Origin: CAVYYW01 sp963772845
GTDB lineage: Bacteria; Bacillota; Bacilli; Bacillales; Sporolactobacillaceae
Length of the DNA: 64,000 nucleotides
Assembly (NCBI GenBank): GCA_963772845.1
Contig: CAVYYW010000014.1
Coordinates: 558,001 to 622,000 of the forward strand
Reading direction: 5' to 3'
The notes below the pieces were generated by a model. The model saw nothing but the letters and a program-made list of their open reading frames with translations, did not search any database and had not been told where the DNA came from. A program made the translations under genes and the position numbers. Shown one piece after another: positions 42,117 through 50,460 of this stretch; within the stretch, counting starts at the first letter, position 1; every line of letters starts with the position of its first letter.

Positions 42117-42929
42117 ATGATAAATAAAATAAACGACGCAGTTAAAATAATCGAACAAAGAATGCAGCATAAACCGAAGCTTGGTCTTATACTGGGTTCA
42201 GGGCTTGGCATTCTTGCTGATGAATTAGAGGATGCCGTTTCAATTCCATATGAAGATATACCGAATTTTCCCAAGCCGACCGTCGAAGGCCATAAAGGTC
42301 AATTTGTTTCGGGCTTGTTAAATGGCGTTCCTGTGATGGTTATGCAAGGAAGGTATCATTTCTATGAAGGATATTCTCTTCAGCAGATAACCTTTCCAGT
42401 TAGAGTCATGAAGGCATTAGGCATAGAGTCAATTATCGTGACAAACGCTGCTGGAGGAGTAAATATGGACTATCAAGCAGGAGACCTGATGATCATTAAG
42501 GATCACATTAATTTCATTGGGAGCAGTCCATTGATTGGTCCAAATCTTAATGACTTTGGAACACGTTTTCCAGATATGAGCGAGGCTTACGATAAAGACT
42601 ATATCGTTCTTGCACGCGATATTGCGAAAAAACTTGATGTAACCCTTCAGGAAGGCGTGTATTTGGCAACAAGCGGTCCTGCGTATGAAACCCCCTCCGA
42701 AGTGAAAATGATCCGCACGCTTGGTGGTGATGCGGTCGGAATGTCTACCGTTCCGGAGGTTATCGTGGCGAGGCATGCAGAGATGCGTGTATTAGGTATT
42801 TCCTGTATTTCTAATGCAGCAAGCGGTATCCTAGAACAGCCCCTTTCGCATCAAGAGGTTATGGAGACTACCGAAAAAGTGAAAGCAACATTTATTAATC
42901 TGGTTAAAGGGATTGTAGAAGCCTTATAA
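42117..42929 (+). CDS. pupG: Purine nucleoside phosphorylase, trimeric type
   Basis: PupG phosphorolyses guanosine and inosine; its product ribose-1-phosphate is the substrate of DeoB. The 270-residue protein has the phosphate loop LGSGLGILAD (residues about 24-33), GRYHFYEGYS, TNAAGGVN, GPAYETPSE and the Glu/Asn-containing VGMSTVPEVIVARH. Starts at ATG after ATGAGG, 18 bases after deoB. The hexameric enzyme DeoD is encoded separately at 27.3 kb, so the organism has both types of purine phosphorylase. Confidence 0.94.
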   Translation: MINKINDAVKIIEQRMQHKPKLGLILGSGLGILADELEDAVSIPYEDIPNFPKPTVEGHKGQFVSGLLNGVPVMVMQGRYHFYEGYSLQQITFPVRVMKALGIESIIVTNAAGGVNMDYQAGDLMIIKDHINFIGSSPLIGPNLNDFGTRFPDMSEAYDKDYIVLARDIAKKLDVTLQEGVYLATSGPAYETPSEVKMIRTLGGDAVGMSTVPEVIVARHAEMRVLGISCISNAASGILEQPLSHQEVMETTEKVKATFINLVKGIVEAL

Positions 42930-43016
42930 AATAAACGACTATCACTATTCATGATTATCGAACAAGACACATGCGTTTCATAAGTTTATTTGAAAAGGAA
43001 TAGAGGGGTAAGAAAT

Positions 43017-44306
43017 ATGAGAATGATTGATATTATTCATAAAAAAAGAGAAGGCCTTCATTTAATGCCTGAAGAAATTGACTACATTATAAAAGAATAT
43101 ACTGAAGGAAGGATTCCAGATTATCAGGTTTCCGCTTTTCTGATGGCGGTCTATTTTAATGGAATGGTCGAAGATGAATTGTCCCAGCTCGTTCTCTCCA
43201 TGGTTAATTCTGGTGACACCATCGACTTATCTCCTATTGAAGGCGTTAAAGTGGATAAACACTCGACAGGAGGAGTTGGCGACAAAACAAGTCTGATCGT
43301 GACACCTCTTGTTGCATCAGTCGGCGTTCCTGTTGCCAAAATGAGCGGACGAGGGCTTGGACATACTGGAGGAACGATCGATAAGCTTGAGGCGATCGAA
43401 GGCTTCAAAGTAGAGCTGACTCAGGAAGAATTTATTGAGCATGTCAATAAGCACAAACTCGCGTTAGCCGGGCAATCCGGAAACCTTGTGCCAGCAGACA
43501 AACTTCTCTACGCCTTAAGAGATGTCACAGCGACTGTAGATTCGATTCCACTAATAGCAAGCTCAATAATGAGTAAAAAAATCGCTTCAGGTGCTGATGC
43601 CATTGTTCTCGATGTAAAAACAGGCTCTGGCGCATTTATGAAATCAGTTGAAGAAGCAAAAGCACTTGCTGAAACGATGGTTAGGATCGGCGATCGGCTA
43701 AATCGGAAAACCGTAGCAATCATCAGTGATATGAGTCAGCCTTTGGGGCATGAAATTGGAAATGCTAATGAGATTCGTGAAGTCATGGACACTCTCCAAG
43801 GTAAAGGACCAAAAGATCTTATTGACTTGTCTCTTGCTCTTGCATCACACATGGCGGTGCTAGGCGGTGTCTTTGATAATTTTGATGAGGCGAATGCTGC
43901 TCTTCAAAAGAAAATTGAAGATGGTTCGGCTTTTGATAAATTCAAGGAATTTGTTGAAGCGCAGGGTGGAAATCTGGACAGCCTGGAAACAATCAAATGT
44001 GCGTACGACATTGAAGTGAAGGCAAAGAAAACCGGCTACTTAAATAAAGTTAACTCCGAAATGATTGGTACTTGTGCCATGCTTTTAGGAGCAGGAAGAC
44101 AGAAAAAAGGGGACTCGATTGATCATTCGGTGGGGATCACGATGCATAAAAAGATAGGGGAATCTATGACAGAGGACGATGTTCTCTTTACACTCCATGC
44201 GAACCAGAAAGACGTTCAGCAAGTTATTGATCTGCTTTATCAGTCCTATGAAATAAGTGAATCAGACGCTTCCTCGCCTGTTTTGATCTATGAGGTTGTA
44301 GAATAA
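43017..44306 (+). CDS. pdp: Pyrimidine-nucleoside phosphorylase
   Basis: Pdp phosphorolyses uridine and thymidine. The 429-residue protein shows the family signature MSGRGLGHTGGTIDKLE, the glycine-rich DKHSTGGVGDKTS loop (residues about 80-92), and DVKTGSGAFMK. The ATG at 43017 follows AGAGGGG; the frame extends upstream without a ribosome binding site. It is third in the deoB-pupG-pdp operon; in B. subtilis the equivalent pdp lies in another operon, so the grouping with deoB and pupG is a local variation seen in other Bacillaceae. A strong terminator follows. Confidence 0.94.
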   Translation: MRMIDIIHKKREGLHLMPEEIDYIIKEYTEGRIPDYQVSAFLMAVYFNGMVEDELSQLVLSMVNSGDTIDLSPIEGVKVDKHSTGGVGDKTSLIVTPLVASVGVPVAKMSGRGLGHTGGTIDKLEAIEGFKVELTQEEFIEHVNKHKLALAGQSGNLVPADKLLYALRDVTATVDSIPLIASSIMSKKIASGADAIVLDVKTGSGAFMKSVEEAKALAETMVRIGDRLNRKTVAIISDMSQPLGHEIGNANEIREVMDTLQGKGPKDLIDLSLALASHMAVLGGVFDNFDEANAALQKKIEDGSAFDKFKEFVEAQGGNLDSLETIKCAYDIEVKAKKTGYLNKVNSEMIGTCAMLLGAGRQKKGDSIDHSVGITMHKKIGESMTEDDVLFTLHANQKDVQQVIDLLYQSYEISESDASSPVLIYEVVE

Positions 44307-44329
44307 TACACTTTATGTCTGTTTATTAT

Positions 44330-44366
44330 AAAACTCCGTTAAGCATACGCTTCCGGAGTTTTTTAT
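44330..44366 (+). terminator. Rho-independent terminator of the nucleoside salvage operon
   Basis: AACTCCG pairs with CGGAGTT around a loop of about 14 bases, followed by TTTTTT. Confidence 0.82.
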
Positions 44367-44479
44367 TGCATGAAAGTTTATGGTGCCAAGCAAAATACCA
44401 TGGCATTATTTTTATGAATGGGGTATGATCACATCTGATTTGGAGAGACTATAGACAAAAAGATTGTGGAGGTCTCACC

Positions 44480-45658
44480 ATGAAGAAATGGATTGCCGTG
44501 CTCATCGGCTTCTTTATGTTTTTTGCAATGGCAGCACCCATGCAATTAAGCTATGCCAAAGAAAAGGAAAACAATGCATCGGCTCTTGCTGATCAGACAA
44601 AATCTGCTATTTTAATTGAACAATCGACCGGTAAGGTACTTTACAGCAAAAATGATAATAAAAAGCTTCCTCCTGCAAGCATGACGAAGATGATGACACT
44701 GTTGCTCATTTTTAAGGCGCTTGATACAGGAGACCTTCATCTTACAGATAAAGTGCCAGTTTCGGAGCATGCGGCATCAATGGGAGGTTCACAAGTCTTC
44801 TTAGAGCCTGGAGAAATAATGTCAGTGGATGATATGCTGAAGGCCATCGTCATCGGTTCAGGAAATGATGCTTCCATGGCGATGGCAGAATACATTTCAG
44901 GGTCCGAGCAAGGGTTCGTTAAACAAATGAACAAGGAAGCAGCACTTCTTCATCTTACCCATACCCATTTCATGAATCCGACGGGATTACCTGAGAAAAA
45001 CCATTATTCCAGCGCACATGATATGGCTGTTATTGCAAAGAATCTGTTAAATCACAAAAATATCCTTAACTACTCTTCTAAATATGAAGCTTACTTGCGT
45101 CAGAATACGGATCATAAATTTTGGCTCGTTAATACCAATAAAATGATTCGGACATACCAGGGCGTTGATGGCTTGAAAACCGGTTTTACACAAGAAGCAA
45201 AGTATTGTTTGACTGCAACAGCTAAAAAGAACGGGATGCGTGTCATTGCTGTTGTCATGGGATCTCCTTCGTCAAAAGTAAGAAATGAACAGGTGGCTTC
45301 ACTTCTGAATTATGCTTATGCAAATTATTCAGTAAAAACACTAGTAAAACCACACACGCCTATTGGAACCATAACATTACTTAAAAGCGGGCTGAAGAAG
45401 GTTCAAGTGGAGACAAATGCCCCCGCTGCTGTTGTGTTGAAAAAAGGGGAAAAGATGGGGCGCTACAGTTCGGCGTTGCAGCTTGATAAAGATAAAAGGG
45501 CTCCGTTGAAAAAAGGGTCAAAAGTCGGAAATTATGTTATCAAGAAAGATAACAAAGTAATTACGAAGATCCCAGTTGTTCTGAGTAAAACCGCACCATC
45601 TGCTACGTGGTGGGATTATATTCGACACACAACCGACCGTTTATTAAGCATGACTTAA
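44480..45658 (+). CDS. dacF: D-alanyl-D-alanine carboxypeptidase, sporulation type (DacF)
   Basis: DacF trims the terminal D-Ala from peptidoglycan stem peptides in the forespore and affects cortex cross-linking. The 392-residue S11 protein has a signal peptide (residues 1-26), nucleophile Ser67-x-x-Lys70 (PASMTKMM), Ser127-Gly-Asn129 and Lys233-Thr-Gly235, with a C-terminal beta domain and a final amphipathic stretch WWDYIRHTTDRLLSM that probably anchors it. It stands directly before spoIIAA as in B. subtilis. A weak SigF-like pair (GCATT and GGGTATGAT, 13-base gap) lies 50 bases upstream but is not convincing. Confidence 0.93.
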   Translation: MKKWIAVLIGFFMFFAMAAPMQLSYAKEKENNASALADQTKSAILIEQSTGKVLYSKNDNKKLPPASMTKMMTLLLIFKALDTGDLHLTDKVPVSEHAASMGGSQVFLEPGEIMSVDDMLKAIVIGSGNDASMAMAEYISGSEQGFVKQMNKEAALLHLTHTHFMNPTGLPEKNHYSSAHDMAVIAKNLLNHKNILNYSSKYEAYLRQNTDHKFWLVNTNKMIRTYQGVDGLKTGFTQEAKYCLTATAKKNGMRVIAVVMGSPSSKVRNEQVASLLNYAYANYSVKTLVKPHTPIGTITLLKSGLKKVQVETNAPAAVVLKKGEKMGRYSSALQLDKDKRAPLKKGSKVGNYVIKKDNKVITKIPVVLSKTAPSATWWDYIRHTTDRLLSMT

Positions 45659-45689
45659 TTTAGCAAGTTTTCACTAGTTTTGTCATGTT

Positions 45690-45719
45690 GAAGGAAAATG
45701 CTTTTTAGAGAGAGAATTC
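45690..45719 (+). promoter_or_regulatory. SigH-type promoter of the spoIIA operon
   Basis: GAAGGAAAA (45690-45698) matches the -35 RNAGGAWWW and AGAGAATTC (45711-45719) the -10 RNNGAATWW, with a 12-base gap. It lies 31 bases before the spoIIAA start, where the B. subtilis operon also has a SigH promoter. Confidence 0.78.
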
Positions 45720-45749
45720 TTGAAAATGAGCATAAAGAGGAGGGATAAC

Positions 45750-46103
45750 ATGGCATTAAACATTCAAATGGAACGAAAGCAGCATGTCCTGTGTATTCGG
45801 TTAATTGGAGAGCTCGACCACCACACCGCTGAGGATCTTCGTACACAGGTTCATATTGTCCTTAACCAATACCCTGTTGACAGCTTGCTGCTAAACCTTG
45901 AAGAATTGGAATTTATGGACAGTTCAGGTCTTGGGGTTATTCTGGGCAGATATAAGCATATGACTCAACTTGGCGGAGAAATGGTTGTTTGTGGAATTTC
46001 CCCATCGGTTCACCGATTATTTCAAATGTCAGGGATGTATAAAATTATACGATTGGTTGATAACGAAGAAGAGGCTTTGCGCTCACTGGGGGTGGCATCG
46101 TGA
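45750..46103 (+). CDS. spoIIAA: Anti-sigma F factor antagonist SpoIIAA
   Basis: SpoIIAA binds SpoIIAB and frees SigF in the forespore. The 117-residue STAS-domain protein has the phosphorylation motif FMDSSGLGVILGRY with Ser58, the same position as in B. subtilis. I start at the ATG at 45750 because AGAGGAGG lies ahead; an upstream TTG in the same frame precedes that site. It is the first gene of the spoIIAA-spoIIAB-sigF operon and overlaps spoIIAB by four bases. Confidence 0.96.
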   Translation: MALNIQMERKQHVLCIRLIGELDHHTAEDLRTQVHIVLNQYPVDSLLLNLEELEFMDSSGLGVILGRYKHMTQLGGEMVVCGISPSVHRLFQMSGMYKIIRLVDNEEEALRSLGVAS

Positions 46104-46540
46104 ATAATAAAATGACGCTTGAATTCCTTGCGATTAGCGAAAATGAATCTTTTGCAAGAGTGGGTGTTGCCTCTTTTATTGCACCGCTTGATCCTACTCT
46201 GGACGAGCTAACGGAAATAAAAACAGTTGTCAGTGAAGCAGTAACAAATGCGGTTATTCACGGATATGAAAATGAGGGCGCAGGTATGGTGAAAATCATA
46301 GCTGAGATTACCGGAAGAATGCTGAAGCTGGTTATTTCTGACCAAGGAGTCGGTATTGAGAACCTTGAAGAAGCCAAGCAACCGCTATTTACCACCAAGC
46401 CGGAGCTAGAGCGGTCAGGAATGGGCTTTACCATCATGGAGAATTTCATGGACCACGTTCGGGTTGAATCCTCTATGGGTAAAGGAACATCGATTTATCT
46501 GGAAAAAGAATTGATAAAAAATAAAGCATTGTGTCATTAA
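46100..46540 (+). CDS. spoIIAB: Anti-sigma F factor / serine kinase SpoIIAB
   Basis: SpoIIAB holds SigF inactive and phosphorylates SpoIIAA. The 146-residue GHKL kinase shows N-box VSEAVTNAVIHGYEN, G1 ISDQGVGIE and G2 ERSGMGF. The GTG start overlaps the spoIIAA stop (GTGA), and the first residues match the known family start (M-N-N-x-M). All catalytic motifs are complete. Confidence 0.96.
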   Translation: MNNKMTLEFLAISENESFARVGVASFIAPLDPTLDELTEIKTVVSEAVTNAVIHGYENEGAGMVKIIAEITGRMLKLVISDQGVGIENLEEAKQPLFTTKPELERSGMGFTIMENFMDHVRVESSMGKGTSIYLEKELIKNKALCH

Positions 46541-46552
46541 GGGGATCGTTTC

Positions 46553-47311
46553 ATGACTTCTAACAGAACGAATGAACCTAAAGGCCAATTATTAGATGAC
46601 CCAACGATAAAAAGACTAATAAAAGAAAGCCAGGCCGGCAGCTCTGAAGCGAGAGACGAGATCATTCAAAAAAACATGAGGCTTGTCTGGTCGGTTGTTC
46701 AGCGATTTATGAACAGAGGTTACGAAGCTGAAGACTTGTTTCAAATCGGCTGTATTGGGCTCTTAAAATCAGTGGATAAGTTTGACCTCTCGTATGAAGT
46801 GAAATTTTCCACTTATGCTGTTCCGATGATAATAGGGGAAATTCAGCGCTTTATTCGGGATGACGGCACTGTTAAAGTCAGCCGATCTTTAAAGGAAACA
46901 GGAAATAAAGTTCGGCGAATGCGTGATGAACTGACAAAAAAGCTGAGCCGTCAGCCGACTCTAAGCGAACTTTCTGAAGCGCTTCAGCTTTCACCAGAAG
47001 AAATAATTATGGCTCAGGAAGCAACAAGGGCACCAGCCTCCATACACGAGACAGTCTATGAAAAAGACGGTGACCCTATAACGCTTCTTGATCAAATGCA
47101 AGATAAAGAGGCAAACGGTTGGTTCGATGAACTGGTCGTCAGAGAAGCTGTCCAGCACTTAGGTTCCAGAGAGCGTCTAATCGTCTACTTAAGGTATTTC
47201 AAAGACCAGACTCAGTCGGAGGTTGCAAAGAGACTAGGTATTTCTCAAGTACAGGTATCCAGGCTTGAGAAGAAAATTTTAAAGGAAATGCGTGGACAAC
47301 TCGTTGATTGA
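46553..47311 (+). CDS. sigF: RNA polymerase sigma-F factor
   Basis: SigF is the first forespore-specific sigma factor. The 252-residue protein has region 2 with RLVWSVVQRFMNRGYEAEDL FQIG, KFSTYAVPMIIGEI and a C-terminal region 4 helix-turn-helix (QSEVAKRLGISQVQVSRLE). It starts at ATG after AAGGGGAT. It is the last gene of the spoIIA operon and is followed by a very strong terminator before spoVAA. Sequence and location agree fully with SigF, rather than SigG. Confidence 0.96.
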   Translation: MTSNRTNEPKGQLLDDPTIKRLIKESQAGSSEARDEIIQKNMRLVWSVVQRFMNRGYEAEDLFQIGCIGLLKSVDKFDLSYEVKFSTYAVPMIIGEIQRFIRDDGTVKVSRSLKETGNKVRRMRDELTKKLSRQPTLSELSEALQLSPEEIIMAQEATRAPASIHETVYEKDGDPITLLDQMQDKEANGWFDELVVREAVQHLGSRERLIVYLRYFKDQTQSEVAKRLGISQVQVSRLEKKILKEMRGQLVD

Positions 47312-47333
47312 GACATTTTCTTTGAAGAATAGA

Positions 47334-47385
47334 AAAATCAAAACGGGCAGCCGGCTCAGCACCGGCTGCCCGTTTTGATTTTTTC
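47334..47385 (+). terminator. Strong rho-independent terminator after sigF
   Basis: A 20-bp perfect stem, AAAATCAAAACGGGCAGCCG and its complement, closes a short loop and is followed by a T-run; the A-run on the left makes it symmetrical. Confidence 0.95.
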
Positions 47386-47434
47386 ATGTGCCCATCAAAT
47401 CGATTATTTCAGTTCGATATTTGCTGTGAACAGA

Positions 47435-47464
47435 TGCATAAGCAGCCATGACGGTGACATACTA
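47435..47464 (+). promoter_or_regulatory. SigG-type promoter of the spoVA operon
   Basis: TGCATA (47435-47440) and CATACTA (47458-47464), 17 bases apart, match the SigG consensus TGMATA/CATACTA at every base. It lies 22 bases before the spoVAA start. spoVA is SigG-dependent in B. subtilis. Confidence 0.88.
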
Positions 47465-47486
47465 ACCTGAAGAAGGAGGATGTTAT

Positions 47487-48107
47487 ATGACGCAGACCCT
47501 CTACCTTCGGATGAAGCAAAAATTTAAAGCCCAGATTGGCGAGACCCTGTTCATTGGTGATATTGCTCAATTAGTCGGTTCTGAAGAGATGCTTAATGAA
47601 GCTTCCAAAGTGCCGATTTATCATATTACTAAAAAAGATGATGTCTATGTTTTGATCGATGTTGTTGATGTCATCCAACATATCTATGATCTGTATCCTC
47701 ATGTCGAATTGCAAATTGTCGGTCCTGTTCAAACGTTAATAGAGGTGGATATGAAGCATAAAGCTTGGCCGAAAATATTATTTGCCGGAGTCTGGCTGCT
47801 GTTATTCATAGGGGCAGCCTTGGCAATAATGAACTTTCATGAGGATGTCGCAATGAGAGCGGTCCATGAAAAAATTTATTATTTTATAACAGGAAGACAT
47901 AATAAATTCCCGCTTATGCTGCAAATCCCCTATTCCTTTGGTATTGGTATCGGGATGATCTTGTTTTTTAATCATTTATTTAAAAAGAAATTTAATGAAG
48001 AGCCAAGTCCTCTGGAAATTGAAATGTTCAATTATCAGCAATCGATTGATCAGTTTGTCATTTTAAATGAAAAAAAGAAAAGGGAAGGAACCTTTAAGAA
48101 TGATTGA
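47487..48107 (+). CDS. spoVAA: Stage V sporulation protein AA
   Basis: SpoVAA is a membrane component of the locus needed for dipicolinic acid uptake into the forespore and its release in germination. The 206-residue protein has an N-terminal soluble domain (residues about 1-95), then membrane spans at about 95-113 and 150-170 and a cytoplasmic tail. AAGGAGG precedes the ATG. Its stop overlaps the start of spoVAB. Role within the locus is not defined. Confidence 0.92.
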   Translation: MTQTLYLRMKQKFKAQIGETLFIGDIAQLVGSEEMLNEASKVPIYHITKKDDVYVLIDVVDVIQHIYDLYPHVELQIVGPVQTLIEVDMKHKAWPKILFAGVWLLLFIGAALAIMNFHEDVAMRAVHEKIYYFITGRHNKFPLMLQIPYSFGIGIGMILFFNHLFKKKFNEEPSPLEIEMFNYQQSIDQFVILNEKKKREGTFKND

Positions 48108-48516
48108 TAACGGGTTATTGATCATGATAGGGATCTCAGGCGGGCTTGCTGTCGGAACAGGGTTTGTCGCCTTTTTGACAGTACTTGGCATCATACCTAG
48201 ACTGATGCAGCTAACAAGAACAATAAAGTTTATCCGTCATTACGAATGGTGCGTCATATTTGGCGCATTAACAGGAACCTTTATCAGTTTGAGACCCTAT
48301 CATGTTCATCTGCCATTCGTCTTTCTTATCCTGATCGGCTTATTTGCAGGTGTTTTTGTCGGCATGCTGGCGGCCGCTTTAACAGAAGTTCTCAATGTTT
48401 TCCCTATTCTTTCCAAACGTCTTGGCATTCATGAAAGTCTGTTGATTCTATTAATGGCGATTGTATTTGGAAAAGTCGCAGGTTCACTTTTTCACTGGAC
48501 GATTTTTGTTAAATAA
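48100..48516 (+). CDS. spoVAB: Stage V sporulation protein AB
   Basis: The 138-residue membrane protein has about four hydrophobic segments; family stretches are GISGGLAVGTGFVAFLT, KFIRHYEWCVIFGALTG and FGKVAGSLFHWTI. I start at the ATG at 48100 with AAGGAA upstream, giving a length close to the 141 residues known in B. subtilis; the longer frame from 48067 would overlap spoVAA by 41 bases. In other Bacillales it is followed by spoVAC, spoVAD and spoVAE; here spoVAF follows instead. Confidence 0.9.
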   Translation: MIDNGLLIMIGISGGLAVGTGFVAFLTVLGIIPRLMQLTRTIKFIRHYEWCVIFGALTGTFISLRPYHVHLPFVFLILIGLFAGVFVGMLAAALTEVLNVFPILSKRLGIHESLLILLMAIVFGKVAGSLFHWTIFVK

Positions 48517-48603
48517 TCGTTCAAAGCAAATTAACCTTTGAAATTATTAAGCATCACACGATTAGTTCAAGCTAAATGTTAGCATGAGATAAGGAGTCGT
48601 AAA

Positions 48604-50091
48604 ATGAACCGTTCACATCAAAACAAAACACCGATAAGTTCAAATATCAAAAATAACAGCACCTATCTAACGACACGACTGGATCTGGGGCCGAAAAATT
48701 TCGATGTCGGTGTCAGATATCTTAAAATTCTAGACACAGAAATTCAGCTCTATTATTCAAACTCTCTTTGTGATTCCTCATTTATTATTGAACTGCTAAG
48801 AGAGCTGATGCGGCTGGTGCATAAACATGAACAAGATGTCCAGGTTAAGGATGTTATTAAAGAACATCTGATTCATGAACAGGTCGTGGAAATCAAGTCC
48901 CTTGATGAACTGGTAGATAATGTACTGAGCGGTTTAATCGTCATCCTGATTGATGGGGAAACAGTCGGACTTGTTATTGATGTTCGACATTATCCGGGAA
49001 GGCAGCCACAAGAACCGGATGTAGAAAAAGTCGTCAGAGGGTCAAAAGACGGCTTTACAGAAAACATTATTGAAAATGCCGGATTGATCCGTAGAAGAAT
49101 CAGAGATGAGCGATACCGTGATGAAATGGTGAAGGTAGGGGAACGGTCAAAAACGGATGTCTGTCTTTGTTATATCAAAGATATCGCTAATCCTGGACTG
49201 CTGAAGGCGCTTAAAAAAGAGTTGAAATCAATTGAAGTCGACGGCATTCCGATGGCTGATAAAACCATTGAAGAGTTTATCGTTAAACAAGGGTGGAATC
49301 CTTACCCACTCGTAAGATACACTGGGAGACCTGATGTTGCTGCCGCGCATATTTTGGAAGGGCACATCCTCATTATTACGGATACCTCGCCAAGTATTAT
49401 GATTTTTCCGACGACACTCTTTCACCACGTACAGCATGCTGAAGAATACCGCCAGACGCCTTCTGCTGGAGCTTTTTTGAGATGGGTTCGCTTCATTGCA
49501 ATGCTTGCCTCCATATTCTTAGTTCCTTTATGGCTTCTCCTGGTAACAGACCCGCACCATCTTTTGCCGGCAGGTCTGGATTTCATCGGTCCGAATAAGT
49601 CCAATTACCACATCCCGCTCCTAGTTCAGGTGCTCATTGCGGAGATAGGGGTAGAAACCCTCAGAATGGCTGCCATTCATACACCTACGTCTCTCTCAAC
49701 AGCCTTAGGACTTATCGCTGCCGTTCTCATTGGACAGATTGCTGTACAGGTTGGCGTGTTTGTTTCGGAAGTCATTCTATATACGTCGGTTGCAGCGATT
49801 GGAGCTTTTGCTACGCCAAGCTACGAGCTCGGGCTAGCGAATAAAATGGTACGGATTTTACTGATCCTGGCAGTCGGTTTTTTTCATATTCCAGGATTTA
49901 TGATAACGACAACTTTTATGATTATCTATCTCGCCCGTTTTAAAAATTTAAATACTCCTTATTTGTGGCCGTTTATCCCGTTTGATCCAATGGCCATGTT
50001 TAATATTCTTGTGCGTACCGCCATGCCTCTATCCAAATATCGGCCAAGCATTGTCAAGCCAGGAAATAAAATTAAACAGCCGAGCAAATAA
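48604..50091 (+). CDS. spoVAF: Stage V sporulation protein AF (GerA-family germination protein)
   Basis: SpoVAF is related to the A subunits of germinant receptors and lies at the end of the spoVA operon. The 495-residue protein has a large N-terminal soluble part (residues 1-290) with LDLGPKNFDVGVRYLKI, DVRHYPGRQPQEPD and FPTTLFHHVQHAEEYRQ, followed by about five membrane helices and FMIIYLARFKNLNTPYLWPF. The immediate upstream neighbour is spoVAB, 87 bases away, with AAGGAG in front of the ATG. The missing spoVAC-spoVAD-spoVAE genes are not found in this window. Confidence 0.93.
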   Translation: MNRSHQNKTPISSNIKNNSTYLTTRLDLGPKNFDVGVRYLKILDTEIQLYYSNSLCDSSFIIELLRELMRLVHKHEQDVQVKDVIKEHLIHEQVVEIKSLDELVDNVLSGLIVILIDGETVGLVIDVRHYPGRQPQEPDVEKVVRGSKDGFTENIIENAGLIRRRIRDERYRDEMVKVGERSKTDVCLCYIKDIANPGLLKALKKELKSIEVDGIPMADKTIEEFIVKQGWNPYPLVRYTGRPDVAAAHILEGHILIITDTSPSIMIFPTTLFHHVQHAEEYRQTPSAGAFLRWVRFIAMLASIFLVPLWLLLVTDPHHLLPAGLDFIGPNKSNYHIPLLVQVLIAEIGVETLRMAAIHTPTSLSTALGLIAAVLIGQIAVQVGVFVSEVILYTSVAAIGAFATPSYELGLANKMVRILLILAVGFFHIPGFMITTTFMIIYLARFKNLNTPYLWPFIPFDPMAMFNILVRTAMPLSKYRPSIVKPGNKIKQPSK

Positions 50092-50167
50092 AAATAATCT
50101 AATATGTCCTTGCACATTTTTAAAAATTGATTTATAATCAATTTTAATTAAATAGACCTCATCATTT

Positions 50168-50345
50168 GAGGAGTCAGAGGCGCAAAAAGAATGAGTACGG
50201 AATCAGAGCATGGGAGCGATGAAGATCCGGAAAGGTCAATTTGCCGAAGTGGACCATACCCCAATATGGTCTTGCTGGGTTAATGCTGAACAAGCATTAG
50301 ACTGTCACTACAGCTGTAGTGGAGTACTATTCCGACTAATGAGGT
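50168..50345 (+). promoter_or_regulatory. Lysine riboswitch (L box) aptamer
   Basis: The leader shows L-box hallmarks in order: GAGGCGC, GAGTACGG, GGGAGCGATGAAGATCCGG, GGAAAGG, TTGCCGAAG, TCTTGCTGGG, the TTAATGCTGAACAAGCATTAG stem, ACTGTCAC and GGAGTACTATTCC. The downstream gene lysA makes lysine, as expected for this regulator. Confidence 0.9.
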
Positions 50346-50354
50346 ATACGGCTC

Positions 50355-50394
50355 AAGCCTATGTACTTCGTTTTCGCGATGCATAGGCTTTTTT
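50355..50394 (+). terminator. Terminator arm of the lysine riboswitch
   Basis: AAGCCTATG pairs with CATAGGCTT around a loop, followed by TTTT. It lies between the aptamer and lysA and would stop transcription when lysine is bound. Confidence 0.88.
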
Positions 50395-50460
50395 GTATTC
50401 TCATAAAAGTCCAAACCTTGTTGGAGTAGTGCCCGCTTAATTAAAAAGGAGAGAGATCTT

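Noticed and set aside
44375..44430. SigF promoter before dacF
   Set aside because: The best candidate (GCATT, 13 bases, GGGTATGAT) has short spacing and mismatches; not strong enough to list as a feature.
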